Shown piece after piece: positions 5,921-11,410 of a stretch of DNA of 11,410 nucleotides. Source of the stretch: Chloroflexota bacterium (GTDB lineage Bacteria; Chloroflexota; UBA5177; JANWHV01); contig JAICHN010000125.1 in assembly GCA_025924845.1 (NCBI GenBank), positions 1-11,410 on the forward strand, given 5' to 3'. The notes beneath the pieces were generated by a model. That model worked only from the letters and a program-made list of their open reading frames with translations, was not told the DNA's origin and did not search any database. Position numbers and translations under genes: made by a program. Position 1 is the first letter of the stretch. Every line of letters starts with the position of its first letter.

Positions 5921-6070
5921 CTAGCCGCCTGTACCCCGCCCTCCGGCATGGTCCAGCCCGCGCCCCGCCGTAAGGCGGCGGCGCGCGCTAATAATGCCTA
6001 CTACACCGACCACTACCATGATCGGCGCTTGGGGGCTGACGCTATGCGCGAGGACAACGCTGTGGTTCAC
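5921..6070 (-). CDS. Doubtful small membrane-type ORF (49 codons)
   Basis: From GTG 6070 the frame encodes 49 residues, with a hydrophobic run PIMVVVGVVGIISA (about 16-29) followed by RRRLTAGRG and a Gly/Arg-rich tail: one possible short transmembrane segment with a positive end. GGAG lies about 10 nt before the GTG. A GTG at 6130 would give 69 residues. Support comes mainly from the strong hairpin 25 nt after its TAG. No family is recognised; in GC-rich DNA a chance ORF of this size is common. It would be the last gene after the EamA exporter on the same strand. Confidence 0.25.
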   Translation of the reverse strand: MNHSVVLAHSVSPQAPIMVVVGVVGIISARRRLTAGRGLDHAGGRGTGG

Positions 6071-6152
6071 TGAGATGCGACTCCGCTTGTTTCGGATTGT
6101 TCGGTGACTGACGTACGAGCAGGGTAGCACATTTTAACTCGATGCGGGTATT

Positions 6153-7085
6153 TCAACTCGCCAGCGGCTCCGCGTCGACGGCGGCGGCAATGGCAGGGCC
6201 TGGATGCCGGCCGGCCAGCCATACGCCGCCGATAATGCAAAGCCCTCCAGCGAGGGTGCCCCAGGTTGGGCGTTCGCTCAGGATGACCACCGCCAACGCC
6301 GTGCCCGCCAGCGGCTGGAGGTAGAGCGTAACGGCGGCGCCCGCCGCCGTCACGTAGCGAAGGACCACCATCCACACGAGATACCCTATAACCGTAGAAG
6401 GTATGGCCATATAGAGTACCCCTAGCCAGGTGGTGGTGGTCATATGCGGCAGGCCCGCCACGACCAGGTTAATCGCCGTGGCGGGAATCCACACTACCAG
6501 GCTTCCTAGAATGCTGCTTGCCGTAATCAATAGCCCTGGATAGCGGTCGAGCGACGATTTGCCAAGGACGGTATAGAGCGCCTCGAAGACAAGGGCCAGC
6601 ACGATCAGACCATCGCCGAGGAGGTGGCGCCCGCTTCCCAGGCTTGGCGCATGCAGGCCGCGCTCCAGCACGATATAGACTCCTATAGCGCCGACAATCA
6701 GGCCGCCAATCGAGGCACGTTCCATCGCCTCATGGAGGATCAGCCAACCCAGCAGCGCCGTCCACATGCTCTCACTGGCGATCAGCAGGGCCGTATCCGA
6801 GGCGGTAGTCAGATTAAGCCCGGTAAACTCCGCCGCCTTGTTGAACACGAATCCGCAGAGGCAGAGCATGGCCAGCCTGGGTATATCGGCGCGGCTCAGC
6901 TGCATACTGCTCCGGCCTCGCAGGAGGAAGGGGAGCAGGATCAGCCCGGCGATCGTAAAGCGCAGGCCGTTCAACTCGACCGGGGAGAGCACGCGGAGCG
7001 TTTCCTTGGCGGCGGTATAGGAGCCGGCCCAGAGGAGGTTGACGATGACCAGGGCGATCAGGGCGCGCCGCGCCGTCCATTGCAT
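6153..7085 (-). CDS. EamA/DMT-superfamily transporter
   Basis: A 310-residue integral membrane protein with about ten hydrophobic segments arranged as two EamA repeats, the form of drug/metabolite exporters (RhaT/YdcZ-like). The first repeat starts with ALIALVIVNLLWAGSYTAAK (9-28), the classic N-terminal EamA helix, and contains the LRFTIAGLILLPFLL helix. The second repeat starts near LLGDGLIVLALVFEALYTVLGK and ends with the LQPLAGTALAVVILSERPTWGTLAGGLCIIGGVWLA signature, where Pro and Glu mark the loop before the last helix. The cargo cannot be predicted; amino acids or related metabolites are usual. ATG 7085 is chosen because the N-terminal helix follows at once, although no good ribosome site is visible. 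It diverges from the AlkA-type gene across a gap holding a 44-bp palindrome. Confidence 0.9.
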   Translation of the reverse strand: MQWTARRALIALVIVNLLWAGSYTAAKETLRVLSPVELNGLRFTIAGLILLPFLLRGRSSMQLSRADIPRLAMLCLCGFVFNKAAEFTGLNLTTASDTALLIASESMWTALLGWLILHEAMERASIGGLIVGAIGVYIVLERGLHAPSLGSGRHLLGDGLIVLALVFEALYTVLGKSSLDRYPGLLITASSILGSLVVWIPATAINLVVAGLPHMTTTTWLGVLYMAIPSTVIGYLVWMVVLRYVTAAGAAVTLYLQPLAGTALAVVILSERPTWGTLAGGLCIIGGVWLAGRHPGPAIAAAVDAEPLAS

Positions 7086-7149
7086 GGCTGGGGTATCACT
7101 TTCTCGCTCACGGCGCCGTCGTTTCCCGGTCAGCCCCGAAGGGTAGCAG

Positions 7150-7193
7150 ATTGGAAAACATTCCAGATGCGCGCATCTGGAATGTTTTCCAAT
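7150..7193. repeat. Perfect 44-bp palindrome between divergent genes
   Basis: The 22 bases 7150-7171 are exactly complementary to 7172-7193 with no spacer. Each arm contains GGAAAACATTCC (7153-7164) or its mirror GGAATGTTTTCC (7179-7190), itself a GGAA-N4-TTCC dyad, so two small dyads sit head to head. It lies 19 nt before the alkA ATG and 65 nt upstream of the exporter start: a place for an operator rather than a terminator. Confidence 0.85.
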
Positions 7194-7211
7194 TTGGTAT
7201 GCTTCGACGGT

Positions 7212-8156
7212 ATGAGGAATCCAGAGGTACAGGCGAATGAGCTGGAACGCAACGTTTCAGTGACCGGCCCCTTCAGCTTGCCGCTGATGCTGGCCTCGGT
7301 GGGGCGACGCGCCAACGATGCGGTGGATCTGGTGGTGGGGGACGAATACCGTCGGCTGCTGGTGCATCGGGGCCGCCCCCTCCTGCTCCGCGCCGCGCCC
7401 GGCGCGGCGCCAAATGCGCCGCGCCTCATCCTGCGTGGGGTGGCCGGCCCTCCGGACGAGGCGGACCTTGCCTTTGCCGAACGGGCGATCCGCCGCCTCT
7501 TCAATCTCGATCAATCACCACAATCGTTCTACGAGCATGTGCGGGACGAACCGATCCTCGGCCCGATTACGACTCGGCTGTATGGCATGCGGCCCGTGGG
7601 CAGCGCCGATATCTTCGAGATGCTGGTTATCGCCGTGCTGGGCCAGCAAATCAGCATGATCGCCGCCGGGGCCATCAAGGCTCGCCTGGTCGCGGCCCTG
7701 GGCGCCGCCGCCCAGTTCGACGACCGCCTCTATCGCGCTTTCCCCACGGCGGAGGCAATCGCCGAGGCAAGCAATGATGCGCTGCTCGCGCTGGCCTTCT
7801 CGCGACGCAAAGCGGAGTACGTGCGTGACCTGGCAATCCAGGTGGCAAGCGGCGAGCTGGATCTGGAGGAGATGCGCGGCAAGGCACACGGGGAGATTCT
7901 GGAACGGCTGATCGCCATCCGGGGGATTGGGCGCTGGACGGCGGAATACGTGCTGTTGCGCGGCTACGGCTATCCTGATGCCTTGCCGGCGGGCGATGCC
8001 GGCTTACGCCGCCAGATCACGCGCTACTATCAGCTTGCGGCGCCGCCCGACGAGAAGGAAATCATCCGGATGGGCGAACCCTGGTCGCCGTACCGTTCCT
8101 GGGCGACCCTGTACCTCTGGAACGCCGACCTCGACTCATTGCCTGCCGCCAAATAG
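7212..8156 (+). CDS. alkA: AlkA-type DNA-3-methyladenine glycosylase (HhH-GPD)
   Basis: A 314-residue base-excision-repair glycosylase that removes alkylated purines. The N-terminal domain (about 14-110) begins with VTGPFSLPLMLASVG, as in AlkA proteins. The catalytic half has FEMLVIAVLGQQISMIAAGAIKARLV (135-160), then the helix-hairpin-helix LIAIRGIGRWTAEYVLLRGYG (233-253), and the catalytic aspartate Asp262 in ALPAGDAGLRR, matching E. coli AlkA Asp238. WSPYRSWATLYLW (291-303) closes the fold as usual. In-frame ATGs at 7167 and 7182 lie within the palindrome; I prefer 7212 because the conserved domain starts soon after. No Shine-Dalgarno is visible, and TATGCT at 7198-7203 is close, so leaderless translation is possible. 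The frame also extends far upstream (to 6624), but that part is antisense to the exporter and not coding. AP sites it makes could be processed by the endonuclease IV encoded 1.7 kb downstream. Confidence 0.92.
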   Translation: MRNPEVQANELERNVSVTGPFSLPLMLASVGRRANDAVDLVVGDEYRRLLVHRGRPLLLRAAPGAAPNAPRLILRGVAGPPDEADLAFAERAIRRLFNLDQSPQSFYEHVRDEPILGPITTRLYGMRPVGSADIFEMLVIAVLGQQISMIAAGAIKARLVAALGAAAQFDDRLYRAFPTAEAIAEASNDALLALAFSRRKAEYVRDLAIQVASGELDLEEMRGKAHGEILERLIAIRGIGRWTAEYVLLRGYGYPDALPAGDAGLRRQITRYYQLAAPPDEKEIIRMGEPWSPYRSWATLYLWNADLDSLPAAK

Positions 8157-8190
8157 ATAATCGGCCTGTGATCCACGGGCCGATTATCTA
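8154..8190. terminator. Hairpin between convergent alkA and rpmB
   Basis: Thirteen perfect pairs (8154-8166 with 8178-8190), continued by a T-G wobble and GTG/CAC around an ATC loop: 17 pairs in all. The left arm includes the alkA TAG; the rpmB stop lies 10 nt beyond. No long T-run follows on either strand, though the arm ends GATTATCTA are AT-rich. Likely a shared terminator. Confidence 0.6.
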
Positions 8191-8199
8191 GGGAGGAAA

Positions 8200-8415
8200 C
8201 TAGCTCTTGGGCTGCTTATGCTGCGTGCGAATGCAGCGCGTGCAGACGCGCATCCGGCGCGCCTGGCCATTGATCTCCAGAGTCACGTTTTGCAAGTTGG
8301 GCTTGAAGGTGCGGCTGGTCACGGGGGCGCGGCGAAACCATCCGCCGCCCGCCTTGTGGCGGATGCTTCGCCCGAAGGTCGTCCGCTTGCCGCAGATCTC
8401 ACACTGAAACGCCAC
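8200..8415 (-). CDS. rpmB: 50S ribosomal protein L28 (zinc-type)
   Basis: A 71-residue L28 of the large ribosomal subunit. It begins FQCEICGKRTTFG (3-15) and ends MRVCTRCIRTQHK (55-67), with Cys5, Cys8, Cys58 and Cys61 making the CxxC...CxxC zinc site of the C+ form; FKPNLQNVTLEINGQARRMRV (37-57) is the family core. The middle (RHKAGGGWFRRAPVTSRT, 19-36) replaces the more usual SHSHRRTKRRW-like stretch and is unusual in sequence. Start is GTG 8415, supported by AGGAG at 8428-8424 with 8 nt spacing. It is monocistronic, facing alkA across a shared hairpin. A TATAGT at 8565-8560 on the minus strand could be its -10, which would give a leader of about 140 nt. Confidence 0.93.
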   Translation of the reverse strand: MAFQCEICGKRTTFGRSIRHKAGGGWFRRAPVTSRTFKPNLQNVTLEINGQARRMRVCTRCIRTQHKQPKS

Positions 8416-8558
8416 GAGGTATTCTCCTAATCTTCAGAGCGCCGGCCGATCCGCCGCTTGCCGCTTCGACACGAGGCAACCGAGCCTCCGCGCTCCGAGG
8501 AACGCACCGGACAAAGGTAGCATATGGGCGGCAATGGGAGCAATAGTCGCCTTGACGC

Positions 8559-8570
8559 TACTATACACTT
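8559..8570 (+). promoter_or_regulatory. -10-like sequence directly before the MFS start, possible leaderless mRNA
   Basis: TACTATAC lies immediately before ATG 8571 and there is no ribosome site. TACTAT (8559-8564) as -10 would place the first transcribed base at or near the ATG. TTGACG at 8552-8557 is too close to be its -35. The opposite strand reads TATAGT here, which may serve rpmB. Confidence 0.3.
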
Positions 8571-9821
8571 ATGCAGGCCCCACCTAGCCGTCTGAGCCGC
8601 ACCTTCAGCTCGCTGGCCATCTATAACTACCGCATGTTCTGGCTTGGCCAGCTTGTTTCGCTCAGCGGTACCTGGATGCAGACGACCGCTCAGGCATGGC
8701 TGGTATTGAAGCTGACCAACTCGCCCGTCGCCCTGGGCACGGTGACCGTCCTCCAGTTCCTCCCCGTCACCCTGTTGACCCTGTTCGGCGGCGTATTTGC
8801 CGATCGGTTGCCCAAGCGCACCGTGATCATCTGCACCCAGTCCATTGCTATGATGCAGGCGTTACTGCTGGCATTTCTCGTGCTGACCAACCTGATTCAG
8901 GTCTGGCAGATTTACCTCGTGGCCCTGGTACTGGGTATCGTCAACGCCTTCGATAATCCCACTCGGCAGGCGTTCGTGGTGGAAATGGTTGGCCCGGAAC
9001 ACCTGCAAAACGCCATTGCCCTGAACAGTTCCCTGTTTAACGCGGCGCGTATCATCGGTCCCGCCCTGGGCGGCGTGGTGATCAGCACGGTGGGGATCGG
9101 CCAGGCATTCCTCCTCAATGGGCTCAGTTTTATTCCCGTCCTGGCCGGCCTTGTCCTGATGCGGCCCGACGAGTTCTTCATCGGAGCCAGGGCGGCGCGC
9201 GAACGGGTGTTCAAGCAGTTGGGCGATGGGTTGCGCTACGCGGCAAATACGCCGGATGTCTTGCTCACCCTGATCGCCGTGGGCGTACTGGGTACGTTCG
9301 GCTACAACTTCACCACCATTCTACCCTTGATCACCAAATATGTGCTGCATGGGGGCGCGGATGTTCTGGGCTTGCTCACCTCTGCCATGGGCGTGGGATC
9401 GTTGGCCTCCGCCCTGGCCGTGGCGGGCGCCCGGCGTGCCTCGTTGAAGCGCTTGCTCGGCGCGGCGGCGATTTTCTCCGTGCTGCTGATTCTGGTGGGC
9501 CTCTCTCGGTGGCTGCCGCTGACCATAGTCTTATTGCTGATGATGGGTGTCCTGAGTATCGTCTTCTCCGCCGGCGCCAACACCCAACTGCAACTTTCTA
9601 CCCCCGCCCATCTGCGTGGGCGCGTGATGAGCCTCTACTTCCTGCTCTTCGCCGGCAGCACGCCGCTCGGCGCCGCGTCGGTTGGCCTGCTGGCCGAACG
9701 ATGGAACGTCCAGGCGGCTATCGTGCTGATGGGGCTCACCTGCGTGGCGGGCGTGGGCGTCGCGGCGATGCTTGCACGGAGGCTCCGTCCCGCCGCCGAT
9801 CCGCCCTCTATACTAAGCTGA
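8571..9821 (+). CDS. MFS transporter (EntS/MFS_3-type exporter)
   Basis: A 416-residue major facilitator with about 12 hydrophobic segments, of the group holding enterobactin exporter EntS and macrolide-efflux-like proteins. Markers are YRMFWLGQLVSLSGTWMQTTAQAWLVL (20-46) as the first helix, motif A GGVFADRLPKR (73-83) between helices 2 and 3, VNAFDNPTRQAFVVE (124-138), ALNSSLFNAARIIGPALGG (150-168), and the mid-C-terminal TPAHLRGRVMSLYFL. These DNPTRQAF and LRGRVMS motifs are characteristic of this branch. The substrate is unknown; siderophore, drug or metabolite export are all seen in relatives. ATG 8571 is supported by the immediate family-typical N-terminus but lacks a Shine-Dalgarno. It leads a run with endonuclease IV (51 nt later) and the truncated haemoglobin. 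Confidence 0.92.
   Translation: MQAPPSRLSRTFSSLAIYNYRMFWLGQLVSLSGTWMQTTAQAWLVLKLTNSPVALGTVTVLQFLPVTLLTLFGGVFADRLPKRTVIICTQSIAMMQALLLAFLVLTNLIQVWQIYLVALVLGIVNAFDNPTRQAFVVEMVGPEHLQNAIALNSSLFNAARIIGPALGGVVISTVGIGQAFLLNGLSFIPVLAGLVLMRPDEFFIGARAARERVFKQLGDGLRYAANTPDVLLTLIAVGVLGTFGYNFTTILPLITKYVLHGGADVLGLLTSAMGVGSLASALAVAGARRASLKRLLGAAAIFSVLLILVGLSRWLPLTIVLLLMMGVLSIVFSAGANTQLQLSTPAHLRGRVMSLYFLLFAGSTPLGAASVGLLAERWNVQAAIVLMGLTCVAGVGVAAMLARRLRPAADPPSILS
9809..9814 (+). promoter_or_regulatory. -10-like TATACT at the 3' end of the MFS gene
   Basis: TATACT lies 64 nt before the endonuclease IV start, followed by AAGC as at 2842. It may provide a separate start for the downstream gene. No good -35 was found. 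Confidence 0.3.
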
Positions 9822-9872
9822 TGAGCGGTTCATTCAGGACCTTACTTCCATGGATTTTTAGAGGAGCGACTC

Positions 9873-10841
9873 TTGTCGGAGAAGAATCTTGCCGTCACTC
9901 TGCCCCCCATGCCCGCGTTACGTCGTCCCCTGGGTCGTCATCTGGCGACGGGGCCGGGCCTGGAGCTTGCCATCGCGGATGCTCAGCGCATCGGCTGCAC
10001 GGCGGTGCAAATCTTCCCCGGCAATCCCAAGGGCTGGCACTACACACCGCTGCCCGCCGAACGCGCCGCGCAGGCTCGCACCGGCTGGACGGAGGCGGGA
10101 GTGCGCCCGCTGACCATCCACGCGCCCTACATTATCAATCTTGCCTCGCCCGACGATCGCCTTCATACATTCTCCCAACAAGGGGTACGGAACGCCCTCA
10201 CCCATGCCCGTGACCTGGGGGCGACCGCCGTGGTAGTCCATCTGGGAAGTCACAAGGGAACCGGCCACGAGGCGGGCGCGGCGCGGCTGATCGCGGCCTG
10301 CGTCTGCGCGCTGGAGGGGCTGCCCGATGATCTCTATCTCCTCCTGGAGAACAATGTAGGGGCGGGGAACAGCATGGGCGGCACCCTGGAGGCGCTGGGC
10401 GGGCTGCTCCGTGATGCGGCGCATCCGCGCATGGGAGTCTGCATCGACAGCGCTCACCTTTGGGGCGCGGGCTACGATCTGACCACGAGCGAGGGCGTGG
10501 AGCATGCCCTGGACGAGGTCGACCGGGCGATCGGCCTGGCCCATGTGCGGGTCCTCCACGCCAACGACTCTCCAGTGCCCCTGGGCAGTCACCGCGATCA
10601 GCATACGCATCTCGGTCAGGGGCAAATCGGCTATGCGGGACTGGCGGCGCTGCTCGCCCATCCCGCTCTGGACGGCATCCCCGCCGTGCTGGAGACGCCC
10701 GACGGCGGGGTGGAGGAAGAGATCATCCGGATCCGGGTGGCCGCGCTCCTCTGCGCGGGTGACGCCGAGGGCGCGCGTGCTCTGCAGGAGGCGGCGTTGC
10801 CGGTTCAAGAGAACGGTGTGCCGGAGAAGGAAGATCGGTAA
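9873..10841 (+). CDS. nfo: Endonuclease IV (deoxyribonuclease IV, AP endonuclease)
   Basis: A 322-residue TIM-barrel AP endonuclease that cuts 5' of abasic sites using a three-zinc centre. The metal ligands appear in family order: His83 in TIHAPY, His123 in VVVHLGSHKG, Glu159 in LLLENNVG, Asp192 and His195 in CIDSAHLWGAGYD, His229 in LHANDS, Asp242 and His244 in RDQHTHLGQG, and Glu274 in VLETPD. IFPGNPKGW (47-55) is also canonical. It is longer than the usual 280-290 residues: about 20 extra at the N-terminus and a charged tail after 310. TTG 9873 is the chosen start because GAGGAG (9861-9866) lies 6 nt before it; the next start, ATG 9909, has no such site. It is co-directional with the MFS gene (51 nt gap) and the haemoglobin (44 nt gap). 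Confidence 0.95.
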   Translation: MSEKNLAVTLPPMPALRRPLGRHLATGPGLELAIADAQRIGCTAVQIFPGNPKGWHYTPLPAERAAQARTGWTEAGVRPLTIHAPYIINLASPDDRLHTFSQQGVRNALTHARDLGATAVVVHLGSHKGTGHEAGAARLIAACVCALEGLPDDLYLLLENNVGAGNSMGGTLEALGGLLRDAAHPRMGVCIDSAHLWGAGYDLTTSEGVEHALDEVDRAIGLAHVRVLHANDSPVPLGSHRDQHTHLGQGQIGYAGLAALLAHPALDGIPAVLETPDGGVEEEIIRIRVAALLCAGDAEGARALQEAALPVQENGVPEKEDR

Positions 10842-10885
10842 CCCGTAGATGTTTCTTCAGGACAGTACAGGAAAGGAACACGAGT

Positions 10886-11365
10886 ATGACCAACCCTGAC
10901 CGGCAAGACGCGTCGATCTTCGAGGCTGCCGGCGGAGAAGAGGCATTCTTGCGGCTTGCCGCGGCGCACCACCAGCGCTGTCTGGACGATCCGGTACTCA
11001 ACCACCCTTTCTCTCATCCTGGGCACCCCCAGCACGTCGAACGACTGGCCGCCTATTGGGCCGAGGTCTTTGGTGGCCCACCAATCTACACGCGAGAGAC
11101 CAGTGGTCAATCCTTCATGGTGGGGCTCCACGCCCGTACGCAAGCGGACCCGGACCTCGGTAGCCGCTTCGTCCACTGTTTCGTTGCCGCCTTCGAAGAC
11201 GCCGGCCTGCCGGCCGATACGGAACTGCGCGCCGCCCTTCGGGGCTACATGGAGTGGGCGGTCCAGGACGTCCTGCGCTACGCACCGGCCGATGCCGTCG
11301 TCCCAGCGGGGCTCCCCGTGCCCCGCTGGACCTGGGGCGGTCTTCAAGCCGACTCAGATCGCTGA
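10886..11365 (+). CDS. Group II truncated haemoglobin (globin)
   Basis: A 159-residue truncated globin of the trHbO (group II) type, which binds oxygen or NO and is linked to redox or nitrosative protection. Seen are the N-terminal FEAAGGEEAFLRLAAAHHQRCLDDPVL (12-38), HPFSHPGHPQHVERLAAYWAEVFGGPPIYT (40-69), the proximal histidine His82 in FMVGLHAR, DLGSRFVHCFVAAFEDAGL, and the G-helix tryptophan at Trp124 in YMEWAVQDV. The extended C-terminal tail ending PAGLPVPRWTWGGL is the hallmark of this sub-branch. ATG 10886 has an AGGAAAGGAA tract (about 10869-10878) with suitable spacing. It follows endonuclease IV by 44 nt with no terminator between, so co-transcription is likely; that would couple it loosely with DNA repair, which is inference. 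Confidence 0.92.
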   Translation: MTNPDRQDASIFEAAGGEEAFLRLAAAHHQRCLDDPVLNHPFSHPGHPQHVERLAAYWAEVFGGPPIYTRETSGQSFMVGLHARTQADPDLGSRFVHCFVAAFEDAGLPADTELRAALRGYMEWAVQDVLRYAPADAVVPAGLPVPRWTWGGLQADSDR

Positions 11366-11366
11366 C

Positions 11367-11410
11367 ATGCTCGACCTCGCCGTGACGGACAACGCCGTGT
11401 GCAGCGCATA
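11367..11410 (+). CDS. Possible start of a further gene, cut by the window edge
   Basis: ATG 11367, one base after the haemoglobin stop, opens a frame (MLDLAVTDNAVCSA) that stays open to the last base. No ribosome site is visible and 14 codons are too few for any family call; translational coupling to the globin would be the only argument for it. Confidence 0.2.
   Translation, partial: MLDLAVTDNAVCSA

Noticed and set aside
6624..7211. Long upstream extension of the alkA frame
   Set aside because: It is antisense to the EamA exporter, is Gln/Gly/Arg-rich without family features, and the AlkA domain begins just after 7212.
9509..10213. 234-codon plus-strand ORF across the MFS/nfo junction
   Set aside because: It is out of frame with both real genes and of low-complexity composition.
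9918..11347. Long minus-strand ORFs opposite nfo and the globin
   Set aside because: These are GC-driven antisense frames over two genes with complete catalytic or haem residues.
1..11410. CRISPR array, insertion sequence, integrase, toxin-antitoxin or defence system
   Set aside because: No regularly spaced repeats, transposase, recombinase or defence domains were seen; the palindromes are single copies here.

Overview
The window reads as ordinary chromosome from a GC-rich, Gram-positive-like or Chloroflexota-like bacterium. The hints are a Uma2-family nuclease, a four-cysteine (zinc-type) L28, a DinB-family protein, a group II truncated haemoglobin, an A-type Fe-S carrier with a GCGCH tail, and several GTG/TTG starts. 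The phylum call is inference from gene content and protein style; no 16S or database match was available.

Layout. The left edge (2-466) holds the 3' part of a Uma2-type nuclease gene. Next is an alpha/beta hydrolase (618-1517). Just upstream, in the same frame but cut off by an amber codon, lies what looks like its lost export signal. A class V aminotransferase-fold gene (minus, to 2787) converges on the hydrolase and diverges from a DinB-family gene (2936-3451), which is followed 12 nt later by a DUF4432/aldose-epimerase-like gene (3464-4510). A solitary IscA/ErpA-type Fe-S carrier (4604-5005) has its own promoter-like sequence and ends at a perfect two-way terminator hairpin shared with a convergent PPOX-fold flavoprotein gene (minus, 5069-5587).

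The middle carries a class II tRNA on the minus strand with anticodon GAG (Leu), at 5668-5752, with an unusual discriminator base. A doubtful 49-codon ORF, a strong hairpin and an EamA-family exporter (minus, 6153-7085) follow. Divergent from the exporter is an AlkA-type DNA glycosylase (7212-8156); the gap between them contains a perfect 44-bp palindrome. rpmB (L28, minus) converges on alkA.

The right part is a co-directional plus-strand run: MFS exporter (8571-9821), endonuclease IV (9873-10841), truncated haemoglobin (10886-11365) and perhaps the start of another gene at the edge. AlkA and endonuclease IV would act one after the other in base-excision repair, but they are not in one operon.

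I see no CRISPR array, insertion sequence, prophage, defence island or biosynthetic cluster. The most interesting items are small: the interrupted hydrolase leader, the odd tRNA-Leu, the 44-bp palindrome, a symmetric AGTATACT between divergent genes, and the inverted repeat before the Fe-S carrier.
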